Shown here: positions 6,907-13,517 of the stretch, piece after piece | How the letters are laid out: the number at the start of each line of letters is the position of its first letter | Numbering within the stretch: position 1 is the first letter of the stretch | From: JAJISK01 sp046759185 | Lineage (GTDB): Archaea; Thermoplasmatota; Thermoplasmata; RBG-16-68-12; JAJISG01 | Assembly (NCBI GenBank): GCA_046759185.1 | Contig: JBHIBO010000022.1 | Coordinates: forward strand, 1 to 23,955 | Reading direction: 5' to 3' | DNA: 23,955 nt | Translations under genes and position numbers: made by a program | The notes under the pieces: generated by a model | Told to the model about the DNA's origin: nothing | The model's database searches: none | What the model saw: the letters and a program-made list of their open reading frames with translations, nothing else

Positions 6907-7788
6907 ATGCTCGACCCCGATGTCCAGAGTCGTCCCGCGGAACTCCGGTTCAAGCTGACCCGCGTGGGCGTGACGGGCGTCAAGAAGCCCGTTCACATTC
7001 GCCGTCCGGGTCGTTCCGATACGCTAACGGCAGATTTCGACGTCTTCGTGGATCTCCCCGCCACCATGAAGGGCTCGCACCTCTCCCGGAACCTCGAGGT
7101 CGTGAGCGAGATTGTGGAGGAGAGCGTCCAGGATCCCGTCCCGAGTCTCGAAGACCTTTGTGCCGACATCGCCCGGCGCCTATTGGAACGGCACGAATAT
7201 GCGACGTACGGCGAGGTCGCGTCCCAGGCCGAGTACTTCCTCAAACGGAAGACCCCCCTCGGGAAGGCGACCACGGAGCGCTACGGCCTCGTGGCGCGGG
7301 CCCGGGTCACCCGGAGCAGTCCTCTCACCGTCCAGAAGTCCGTTGGGGTGGAGGTGATGGGCATGACCGCCTGTCCCTGCGCCATGGAAACCATCCGGTT
7401 CCGCCGCGCTCAGGAAGGGAAGGAACCCGAGAACGGGGAGCCGGTCATTACCCACAACCAGCGTACCGTGACCCGCTTCCTCCTGGAGATTCCCGAGGGG
7501 GGCGATGTGGAGGCCAACGACCTCATCGACATGGTGGAGGACAGCCTCAGCTCCCCAAGCTATGAGATCCTGAAGCGAGGGGACGAGGCCGAGGTGGTGG
7601 AGCGAGCCCACCAGGAACCACGCTTCGTGGAGGACGTGGTACGGGAGATCCTCGCCCGCCTGTTGAAACGCTACCCGGACTTCCCGGACGAGGTGCAGGT
7701 GTGGGTCCGGAGCGAAAGCGAGGAATCCATTCACAAGCACAACGCTGTGGCGGAGCGGGTCACGACTCTCGGTGAGCTCCGGACGTAG
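6907..7788 (+). CDS. mptA: GTP cyclohydrolase MptA (type IV, archaeal)
   Basis: Fe(II)-dependent cyclohydrolase that turns GTP into 7,8-dihydroneopterin 2',3'-cyclic phosphate, the first step of tetrahydromethanopterin (or archaeal folate-like) synthesis. The 293-residue protein matches the COG1469 FolE2/MptA family throughout. It has KGSHLSRN with His58, the metal-site block GMTACPCAM with Cys156 and Cys158, and THNQR at 182-186. Near the C-terminus lies the closing SEESIHKHNA. MptA rather than bacterial FolE2 is chosen because of the archaeal context. Its 3' end overlaps the convergent HIT gene by 29 bp. The gene implies that this archaeon makes a methanopterin-type C1 carrier. Confidence 0.93.
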   Translation: MLDPDVQSRPAELRFKLTRVGVTGVKKPVHIRRPGRSDTLTADFDVFVDLPATMKGSHLSRNLEVVSEIVEESVQDPVPSLEDLCADIARRLLERHEYATYGEVASQAEYFLKRKTPLGKATTERYGLVARARVTRSSPLTVQKSVGVEVMGMTACPCAMETIRFRRAQEGKEPENGEPVITHNQRTVTRFLLEIPEGGDVEANDLIDMVEDSLSSPSYEILKRGDEAEVVERAHQEPRFVEDVVREILARLLKRYPDFPDEVQVWVRSESEESIHKHNAVAERVTTLGELRT

Positions 7789-8221
7789 TCCCCTCGGGGA
7801 CGGATTTCCGAATCTCCCTGGCCAATTCCACGAGGTCCGCCAACGGAGCCGTCCTGCGCGACGGCCATCGGCCGGCGGGAGAGTCGTCGGCATAGCGGGG
7901 AATCACGTGGACGTGGACGTGAGGCACGATCTGCTGGGCGGCGCGGCCATTGTTCTGTCCGATGTTGATCCCATCCGCCCCCAACGCCGCCTTGACGGCC
8001 CGGGCCAGGCGGGCTGCTTGCGCGAATAGGGCGCCCACTTCCTCAGGCTCCATCTCGAAGACCGTCTCGCGGTGGACCTTCGGGAGGACGAGGAGGTGCC
8101 CCGGGTTGATGGGCTGAATGTCCATGAAGGCCAGGTAGGTGTCGTCTTCGTACACCAGGACGGCCGTCTCCTGCCCCTGAACAATGTGGCAGAACACGCA
8201 GTCCGGCTTACCGCCTGGCAC
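7760..8221 (-). CDS. HIT-family nucleotide hydrolase (Hint-like)
   Basis: A 153-residue histidine-triad protein. Family members hydrolyse nucleoside phosphoramidates or AMP conjugates. The catalytic triad HVHVHVIPR is at residues 101-109 (His101, 103, 105). The N-terminal CVFCHIV (Cys8, Cys11) is the usual Hint zinc-site start. The C-terminal tail past the HIT domain is short and overlaps the mptA 3' end. The start is GTG at 8221: no in-frame ATG exists nearby, and it lies about 26 nt from an AT-rich CTCATAAGG element, consistent with a leaderless message. An ATG at 8232 is in another frame. The physiological substrate cannot be told from sequence. Confidence 0.92.
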   Translation of the reverse strand: MPGGKPDCVFCHIVQGQETAVLVYEDDTYLAFMDIQPINPGHLLVLPKVHRETVFEMEPEEVGALFAQAARLARAVKAALGADGINIGQNNGRAAQQIVPHVHVHVIPRYADDSPAGRWPSRRTAPLADLVELAREIRKSVPEGTTSGAHRES

Positions 8222-8300
8222 GGCGATATCATGGAGGAGAGTCCTTATGAGGATTCTGGGCTGGGGAGGCCGTCCTTACTGCCTGGCGTGGGCCACCAGA

Positions 8301-8309
8301 AGTTAATAC
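8301..8309 (+). promoter_or_regulatory. TATA-like box of the 45-aa zinc protein
   Basis: AGTTAATAC is centred about 30 nt before the ATG at 8334. Its near-palindromic core could also be read on the other strand, but it is too far (about 85 nt) from the HIT start to be the obvious promoter of that gene. Confidence 0.45.
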
Positions 8310-8333
8310 CCCCCGCGGTCCCTTGACACATCG

Positions 8334-8471
8334 ATGATGCGGGGCCTCTGCTACATCTGTTCCGAGGCTGCTGTAGGTAGCTGCCGGCTGTGCGGCCGTC
8401 TGGTGTGCCAGGCCCACCTCCACCTACCTGAGGGGCTCTGCGCCAACTGTTTCGCCGGTAGAGGGGTCTGA
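8334..8471 (+). CDS. Small cysteine/histidine-rich zinc-binding protein (45 aa)
   Basis: A 45-codon gene (ATG 8334 or 8337, TGA 8469-8471). The pattern is C6-x2-C9, C17-x2-C20, C25-x2-H28-x-H30, C36-x2-C39. Seven cysteines and two histidines in 34 residues is enough for two zinc sites, in a cross-brace layout resembling B-box/treble-clef minifingers. The spacing CRLCGRLVCQAH is typical of such folds. A TATA-like box lies at leaderless distance and the stop is seven bases before the convergent TPR gene. No enzyme motif is present; nucleic-acid or protein binding is likely. I cannot name the family. Regular zinc-knuckle spacing and promoter placement make it unlikely to be chance. Confidence 0.72.
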   Translation: MMRGLCYICSEAAVGSCRLCGRLVCQAHLHLPEGLCANCFAGRGV

Positions 8472-8477
8472 CACCGT

Positions 8478-8972
8478 TCAGTCTGCGAGAAGGTCGCGCA
8501 TTTCCTCCTCGGTCATGTTGAGAGCCTTGAGGAGGTAGTCGACCGCCTTCTTGGCGATCATCTTCTCTGTCGTCGCGTCCAGGTACTGCTGCATGACCAC
8601 GGGGGCTTGTCGGTAGTAGTTGACCGCGAAGTCCGAGTAATACAACGCCGCGTTCTCCTCATCGACCTCGGCGGCCCGGTTGAAGGCTTCCTCCGCCGCC
8701 TTGAACCGGCCCGCGTCGATGCAGAACAGGCCGTACGCGTTCAGGTACTGCGGGTTGTCGGGTTCCAGCTCGATGGCTTGCTGGTAGAGGGTCGCGATGT
8801 CGCCGGGTTCGAGGTCTCCGACTCCGAGGGCCGCCTCGGCTTGGCAGAAGAGGGCATAACCGTTCTTGGGATCCTTCTTCGCGGCGGCCTTGAACTGGCG
8901 AAACGCCTGATCGTAATCGAGGCGGCTGAGGGATCGCTCCCCCTCGGCAATCTCGGCGGTTGCGTCGGGCAT
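8478..8972 (-). CDS. TPR-repeat protein
   Basis: A 164-residue soluble protein built of tetratricopeptide repeats. One starts at about residue 9 (AEGERSLSRLDYDQAFRQFKAAAKKDPKN) and a second covers the segment ending QQAIELEPDNPQ. A third follows (YGLFCIDAGRFKAAEEAFNRAAEVDEEN). The C-terminal third is a helical cap with YYRQAPVVMQQYLD and an acidic tail. No catalytic motif or signal peptide is seen, so it should be a protein-interaction scaffold. It follows pheS on the same strand after 42 bp and may be cotranscribed with it. The ATG at 8972 is the only in-frame start giving the full first repeat; an overlapping ATG at 8992 is in another frame. Confidence 0.85.
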   Translation of the reverse strand: MPDATAEIAEGERSLSRLDYDQAFRQFKAAAKKDPKNGYALFCQAEAALGVGDLEPGDIATLYQQAIELEPDNPQYLNAYGLFCIDAGRFKAAEEAFNRAAEVDEENAALYYSDFAVNYYRQAPVVMQQYLDATTEKMIAKKAVDYLLKALNMTEEEMRDLLAD

Positions 8973-9014
8973 GGCGACAATGGGGCCATCACCGGTGGCG
9001 CTTTAGCGTTTTTC

Positions 9015-10541
9015 CTAAAAGACCGAGCGGGAGTCCTTCAACCATTCCAGGTCGTTCCAGATCAGCGTCCGCATGTCCTCGAGCCCCTCGAGGGCCATGA
9101 CCAGGCGTTCGAGGCCCAATCCCCAGGCCAAAACGGGCGTCGCAATCCCCAAGGGGGCGGTCACCTCCGGGCGGAAGATACCGGATCCCCCGAGTTCTAG
9201 CCAGCCGCCCGGGAGGCGCACTTCCGGCTCGAGGCTCGGCTCCGTGTACGGGAAGTAGCCCGGGCGGAACCGGACCTTCAGCCCCATCTTGCGATAGAAC
9301 TCCCCGATGATTCCCATGAGCATCGCCAGGTTGGCCCCCTCCTCCATGACGACGCCCTCAATCTGGTGAAACTCCGGGAGGTGCGTGGGGTCCGGAGGAT
9401 CCCGGCGGAAGTTCTTGCCAATGATGAAGACCTTCTGGGGGGGATCCGGGTGCTCGGAAAGATACCGAACGGTGTTCGCCGTGGTATGGGGCCTCATGAT
9501 GGGCTTCTTCGCCTCGTCCACCGACCAGGGGTAACCCCATCCTGTCGACCCGGTGGTCCCCCCGTGCTCGTGGGTGTCGGCCACCTGGCGGAGAACGGCC
9601 TTGGGAGGTAGATCGAATGTCAAGTCCTCCTCCAAGTAGAAGGTGTCCAACATGTCGCGGGCCGGGTGGTCCTGAGGCTGGAAGAGCGCGTCGAAGGACC
9701 AGAAGGCGGGGCCGACAAAGTCCCCCTCAATCTCCGTGAAGCCCATCTGCAAGAAGATCCGCCGAATTTTCTCGGTGTATCCAGAGAGCGGGTGCTTCTT
9801 CCCGGCGTAGGCGGCGGGCGCGTAGGCCTTTACGTCGTACCTGCGGAACCGTTTGGAACGCCATGCGGGGGTTTGCAGTATCTCGGGCGTCAACTGGGCC
9901 ACCTCCTCCGCAGCCTCCAGGCCTATGGCAAGGAGCCGGCGGCCTCGTTCCGTGAGGTGGAGGGTGCGCGACACGCGTCGTCGTTCTCGGACGATCTCCT
10001 TCCGCTGGCGGAGCTGTGTGAGGACCCGAGGGTCTCCCTCACCCTCCTCCAGGTCTCCTTCCCCGAGGCGCTTGAGAAGGAGTTCGTCGGCTCCCTGCAT
10101 GTTGGCGGCGAGCCTCCCCTCCTCTCGAACCCGAACATGGGGTGTGGTCCCCGTTTCCACAATGTCCGCCCACCGCTTCCGCTTCAACCAACCCAAGACA
10201 ACGGGCAACTCCTCCTCGCCGAACCCGCCTTGGTCGGCCAATGCAGGGAGTGAGAGCTCTTCGGCTTCCACAAGAACGTTCAGCGCGCGCCTCTCGGGGA
10301 GCTCCTTCTCCGCCCAGGTCGGATCCAGGAGGCTGTATACGCGCACGAGGCGCTCTCGGATCCTGACAAGGCGCTTCGACCGGAGCCAGGAGGCGGCGTT
10401 CATGACTTGGACCTCTTCCTGGAAGGAGCCGGCCTCGACCAAGGCCGTGGGGGTGGCCCCGTCAAGGTCCCCTAGGGCGAGGAGGAGCGTGCGTTCCCCC
10501 GGGCTAAGCTTCGCCGCAAGGTCCTCAAGGGTCACGGCCAT
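9015..10541 (-). CDS. pheS: Phenylalanyl-tRNA synthetase alpha subunit
   Basis: Catalytic alpha subunit of the (alpha-beta)2 class II synthetase that charges tRNA-Phe. The 508 residues match the archaeal/eukaryotic size. The N-terminal ~200 residues are winged-helix DNA/tRNA-binding-like modules (for example the segment with RALNVLVEAEELSLPALADQGG). The catalytic core follows: motif 1 in HPLSGYTEKIRRIF, motif 2 around FHQIEGVVM, and motif 3 GLGLERL at 474-480 with the ATP-binding arginine at 479. The active-site strand RPHTTANTVRYL is also intact. The beta-subunit gene pheT is not in the window. An AT-rich AAAAGCCTA about 25-30 nt before the ATG suggests a leaderless message. It is divergent from the KaiC-family cluster. 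Confidence 0.96.
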   Translation of the reverse strand: MAVTLEDLAAKLSPGERTLLLALGDLDGATPTALVEAGSFQEEVQVMNAASWLRSKRLVRIRERLVRVYSLLDPTWAEKELPERRALNVLVEAEELSLPALADQGGFGEEELPVVLGWLKRKRWADIVETGTTPHVRVREEGRLAANMQGADELLLKRLGEGDLEEGEGDPRVLTQLRQRKEIVRERRRVSRTLHLTERGRRLLAIGLEAAEEVAQLTPEILQTPAWRSKRFRRYDVKAYAPAAYAGKKHPLSGYTEKIRRIFLQMGFTEIEGDFVGPAFWSFDALFQPQDHPARDMLDTFYLEEDLTFDLPPKAVLRQVADTHEHGGTTGSTGWGYPWSVDEAKKPIMRPHTTANTVRYLSEHPDPPQKVFIIGKNFRRDPPDPTHLPEFHQIEGVVMEEGANLAMLMGIIGEFYRKMGLKVRFRPGYFPYTEPSLEPEVRLPGGWLELGGSGIFRPEVTAPLGIATPVLAWGLGLERLVMALEGLEDMRTLIWNDLEWLKDSRSVF

Positions 10542-10657
10542 CGGGAAGGGAGGTCCCGGTCATAGGCTTTTCCCGGCCGGGTGGGTAAGGCTGGAACCTG
10601 AATGGAACGTAGCCTCCACCCTCCGCCCATTCTCAGGGTGGATAACAAGGTGGTATC

Positions 10658-10666
10658 CTATAAGTA
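10658..10666 (+). promoter_or_regulatory. TATA box of the KaiC-family operon
   Basis: CTATAAGTA is the best archaeal TATA box in the 207-bp pheS/KaiC intergenic region. It predicts a transcription start around 10685-10690 and a 5' UTR of roughly 60 nt before the ATG at 10749. The UTR contains two perfect inverted repeats, annotated separately. Confidence 0.55.
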
Positions 10667-10686
10667 CGCAAAATTTCCGATTTGCG
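10667..10686. promoter_or_regulatory. Inverted repeat CGCAAA-N8-TTTGCG
   Basis: Perfect six-base arms separated by ATTTCCGA, directly downstream of the TATA box and overlapping the expected transcription start of the KaiC-family operon. The position fits a repressor operator. Confidence 0.5.
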
Positions 10687-10697
10687 GTGTTCGTAGA

Positions 10698-10718
10698 AAA
10701 CGCATCTGTCATGCGTTT
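10698..10718. promoter_or_regulatory. Inverted repeat AAACGCAT-N5-ATGCGTTT
   Basis: Perfect eight-base arms with spacer CTGTC in the leader of the KaiC-family operon. The centre CATCTGTCAT is shared with operator 1 at 2965-2980. It could be a protein-binding site on DNA or a hairpin in the leader RNA. Confidence 0.55.
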
Positions 10719-10748
10719 GTTCGGGACTCGGACCAAAAGGTGCGAGGA

Positions 10749-11522
10749 ATGGGAAAAATCGGAGAACAGCGGGGACGGGAAGGACCGCCCGTCCGAGGGG
10801 ATCACGTTGCCCTCCCCCTGCTGAATCAACTCCCGGAGTTCTGCTCCGTCCTCCTCTCGGGGCCACCGGGGGTGGGGAAATTCGAGTTCTTGATGGAGGC
10901 CCTCGACCGATACCTGGAAGACGGCCAACCCGTGGTGTTCGTCTGCATCGACGTGGGGCCCGGGGAACTTCAAGCTCATCTTCGGCGCTCTGGACGAGAT
11001 CCGACGCTAGTTCTCGGACGGGGCCTCTCTGTGGTTGACGGTTTCACCGCCGCGGTCTCCGACGAGGGAATCGAGGACCGGGAAGGGGTTCGTGTCGTAA
11101 GCAGCCTCTCCAACCTGGAAGGGCTGGGCATGGCCATCACTGAGGGGGCAGCCAACCACAACCGGCCTGTCAAGGTCTTCGTCTACACGATCTCCACCCT
11201 CTTTCTCCATAACTCCGCTCCTTCCCTCAGCAAGTTCTTCCAGATCGTGTCTGCGCGGGTCAAGACCCAGATGGGCACCATCCTCTACGCCTCCCAGGCA
11301 GGCGTTACCGAGGAGCGTCAAGACAACCTCCTCCGATCACTGGTCGATGGGGTCATCGACATGCGCTTCAACGCGTCCCTGGGACGCGAGGTGATGCTCC
11401 ATCACCTGCGCGGCTACCGTATCGTACCCGAGTGGATTCCCATAAGGGAGGATGGGTATAGGGCGGGCCATGCCGCGCCGGCCACCGTGTCGCGATATGC
11501 TTCGAAGGGGGAGAACGCGTGA
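10749..11522 (+). CDS. KaiC/RAD55-like P-loop protein with degenerate catalytic site
   Basis: A 257-residue RecA-superfamily protein of the archaeal KaiC/RAD55/GvpD group. Walker A is present as GPPGVGK (residues 38-44). Three features are unusual. The strand that should carry the KaiC catalytic glutamate pair reads VFVCIDVGP. The Walker B strand reads KVFVYTISTLFL, with Tyr146 where the aspartate should be. The loop following it is otherwise well conserved in length. Nucleotide binding may persist, but hydrolysis looks doubtful. The ATG at 10749 is preferred: it gives about 37 residues before Walker A and has AGGTG just upstream. The frame is open back to an ATG at 10602, but that lies before the TATA box. 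It is the first gene of a four-gene KaiC-family run and overlaps the next by GTGA. The partner is unknown. Confidence 0.82.
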   Translation: MGKIGEQRGREGPPVRGDHVALPLLNQLPEFCSVLLSGPPGVGKFEFLMEALDRYLEDGQPVVFVCIDVGPGELQAHLRRSGRDPTLVLGRGLSVVDGFTAAVSDEGIEDREGVRVVSSLSNLEGLGMAITEGAANHNRPVKVFVYTISTLFLHNSAPSLSKFFQIVSARVKTQMGTILYASQAGVTEERQDNLLRSLVDGVIDMRFNASLGREVMLHHLRGYRIVPEWIPIREDGYRAGHAAPATVSRYASKGENA

Positions 11523-12679
11523 AGGCGGCGATTGGGCTCGAAGCCCTGGACCGGGGCCTGGATGGGGGCCTCCAGCGACCGTCCTCGTTCCTCCTCTCCA
11601 GCGAGGTCATGGCGGAGAAACGTTCCTTCGCGGAGCAGTTCATCGCCACGGGCCTCCGGGCAGGGGAGACATGTCTCTATCTTGACCTCTATGGATCGCC
11701 TCGTCTCGCTCGCCACAAGTTTGCCCGGTTCGGGGACCTTCCGCTGGAGCATCTCGTCGTAGCGAGCCTCGGCCCCTCCTCCGACGGATCGTTCGATGAA
11801 GCGCTCTCAAAGAGTGTTCCCGGAACCGCGGAGATCCTAGAGAGGGTAGAGGCTCTCCTGGTCGACAGACAACCCACCCGCGTCATCCTTGACTCCCTGG
11901 ACCTCCTTGCGGAAGAACTCCCGAAACCGGCGTTCGATGCGTTCCTGCGGGATTTCACGGACCTGCTGAAGACCTCGGGGGCCGTAGCGGGGCTTCTCTT
12001 CGTCGAGTCGAGCTACGGCAACGGAGGCACACCGGAAGTCCTGGAACGGAGCGAATACCGCTTCGAGTTCCGCTCCGCCCTCCGTGAAGGCGCCCTGATC
12101 CACAAGCTACGGCTGAGTCCGAGCGGCCAGAACCGGCTCGCCACACGCTGGATACCTTTCGTCTTTCGCGAGGGTCGGGGCCTGGTCTTACACTTCCCCC
12201 GTGTCCTCGTGGCCGGCCCTTCGGGGTCGGGCGTCTCCACCGTTGTCCGCAAGCTTTCGCAGTCTCCATCGCGCGCTGAACGCCGGCAGGGTCCTGCCGC
12301 CTTCGACTACGGACATGCAGAGGGGGCTGGATGGGAAGCAGAGCTCGTTGGTACGCCCGGGAAGAAACGGTTTGCGTTCCTCCTTCCGGTCCTCATGCGG
12401 GGAACCCAAGGCCTCCTTCTGGTCATCGACAGCACGAGGCCAGGAAAACTAGACGACACGATTGCGCTGCGAGAGATGGTGGGGAAGAAGGTCCCCACCG
12501 TTGTCGTCGCCAACAAGGCGGACCTCGAGGGAGCCATGACGATGGTGCAGATCCGGGAGGGGTTGGACCTCGAAGATGAGATCCCGATTGCCGAAGCGAG
12601 TGCCTCGAAGGGTCATGGGCTTCAGGAAGCCCTTGAGCAACTCATTGATGTCATGATCTGGGGGTGGGCCGCTGCGTAG
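11519..12679 (+). CDS. KaiC-like domain fused to a Ras-like (COG2229-type) GTPase domain
   Basis: A 386-residue two-domain protein. Residues 1-220 follow the KaiC-like fold: GLEALDRGLDGGL at the N-terminus and an intact Walker B strand RVILDSLDLL with Asp125. The Walker A segment, however, reads LLSSEVMAEKRS, with no glycine-rich P-loop. Residues 227-386 are a small GTPase related to the archaeal/bacterial COG2229 (MglA/SRbeta-like) group. The G3 block is VGTPGKKRF (GTPG 278-281), followed by LLLVIDST, then G4 NKAD 332-335 and G5-like EASASKGHGL. Its P-loop is GPSGSGVST (233-241), with valine in place of the essential lysine. Both domains therefore seem impaired in nucleotide binding. The GTG start overlaps the upstream stop (GTGA) behind a GGGGGA ribosome-binding site, so translation is coupled. 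A signalling adaptor role is inferred. Confidence 0.82.
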   Translation: MKAAIGLEALDRGLDGGLQRPSSFLLSSEVMAEKRSFAEQFIATGLRAGETCLYLDLYGSPRLARHKFARFGDLPLEHLVVASLGPSSDGSFDEALSKSVPGTAEILERVEALLVDRQPTRVILDSLDLLAEELPKPAFDAFLRDFTDLLKTSGAVAGLLFVESSYGNGGTPEVLERSEYRFEFRSALREGALIHKLRLSPSGQNRLATRWIPFVFREGRGLVLHFPRVLVAGPSGSGVSTVVRKLSQSPSRAERRQGPAAFDYGHAEGAGWEAELVGTPGKKRFAFLLPVLMRGTQGLLLVIDSTRPGKLDDTIALREMVGKKVPTVVVANKADLEGAMTMVQIREGLDLEDEIPIAEASASKGHGLQEALEQLIDVMIWGWAAA

Positions 12680-12735
12680 CATCCTTCCCCCCTTGGAATG
12701 CGAAGCGAGATGAGACAACAAGGAACGGAGTGAGA

Positions 12736-13506
12736 ATGCCAAAAACAGAGACGAAGGTGGTCGTCCAGGAAGAGGATCCCGGCGAGGGGTTCGTCAAGAG
12801 TCACATTGGGGCCTTTGACGAGATCCTCGGAGGCGGACTCCCGCGAGGGCACGTAATCCTCGTGAGCGGACTTCCGGGGACCATGAAGTCCACCCTGGCC
12901 TACAGCATCCTCTACCACAACGCGGCGGAGGAGGGCCGAACCTCCCTCTACATCACCCTGGAGCAACGGAAGCCGAGCCTCCAGCGTCAGATGGCGAGTA
13001 TGGGGTTCGACCTGGGCCGAGTGGCGGGGCAGCTCCACATCCTAGACGTCGCGACGCTGCAGAAGCGAACGAAAGACACCGAGCGCGGGCTGTGGGTCGA
13101 TTTCCTCCAGCGGGCCGTCGAGTTCCGGAAGGAGCTGGACGTGGTCGACCTCATTGCCGTTGACTCTCTGGAGGCCCTAGAGGTTCTGGCCCAGTTCCAG
13201 GATCGCCGGCACGACCTCTTCCGCCTCTTCGATTGGCTTCGGAGCCAAAAGGCGACATCCTTGCTGATCACGGAAGCCCCGCCGGAGCCGTTCCTCCCAG
13301 GCGTCTTTCAGGCCACGGGGAACGAGGCGGACTACCTCGCCGATGGGATTCTGCATCTGAAGATGCACGAAGTGAGCGAGGTGGACGTGCAGCGTCGGAT
13401 TCGTGTCGTCAAGATGCGGGCTGCGGACCACAAGACCGGATCGTACGCCCTGGTCTTCGAGAAGGGCGGCTTCAGCGCCACCCGGGCCATGAGCGGCTCC
13501 TTCTGA
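12736..13506 (+). CDS. KaiC-like RecA-superfamily ATPase
   Basis: A 256-residue single-domain KaiC-family protein. GAFDEILGGGLPRG, the usual N-terminal signature, precedes Walker A GLPGTMKS (residues 45-52, Lys51). The catalytic strand reads YITLEQRK (Glu76, with Gln77 where KaiC has a second Glu). Walker B is LIAVDSLEAL (Asp143). The core looks able to bind and probably hydrolyse ATP. The C-terminal ILHLKMHEVSEVDVQRRIRVVKMRA is the standard subunit-interface segment of the family. The ATG at 12736 is chosen because GGAG lies five bases upstream; the frame is open 24 codons further but that extension crosses the gap after the previous gene. It is the third gene of the KaiC-family run. Related archaeal proteins include FlaH and regulators of unknown target; the target here cannot be read. 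Confidence 0.88.
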   Translation: MPKTETKVVVQEEDPGEGFVKSHIGAFDEILGGGLPRGHVILVSGLPGTMKSTLAYSILYHNAAEEGRTSLYITLEQRKPSLQRQMASMGFDLGRVAGQLHILDVATLQKRTKDTERGLWVDFLQRAVEFRKELDVVDLIAVDSLEALEVLAQFQDRRHDLFRLFDWLRSQKATSLLITEAPPEPFLPGVFQATGNEADYLADGILHLKMHEVSEVDVQRRIRVVKMRAADHKTGSYALVFEKGGFSATRAMSGSF

Positions 13507-13517
13507 CGGAGAGAAGG

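Noticed and set aside
9853..10824. 323-codon plus-strand frame across the pheS 5' end and the KaiC promoter
   Set aside because: Arg/Ser-rich shadow of pheS; it runs through both divergent promoters and the inverted repeats.
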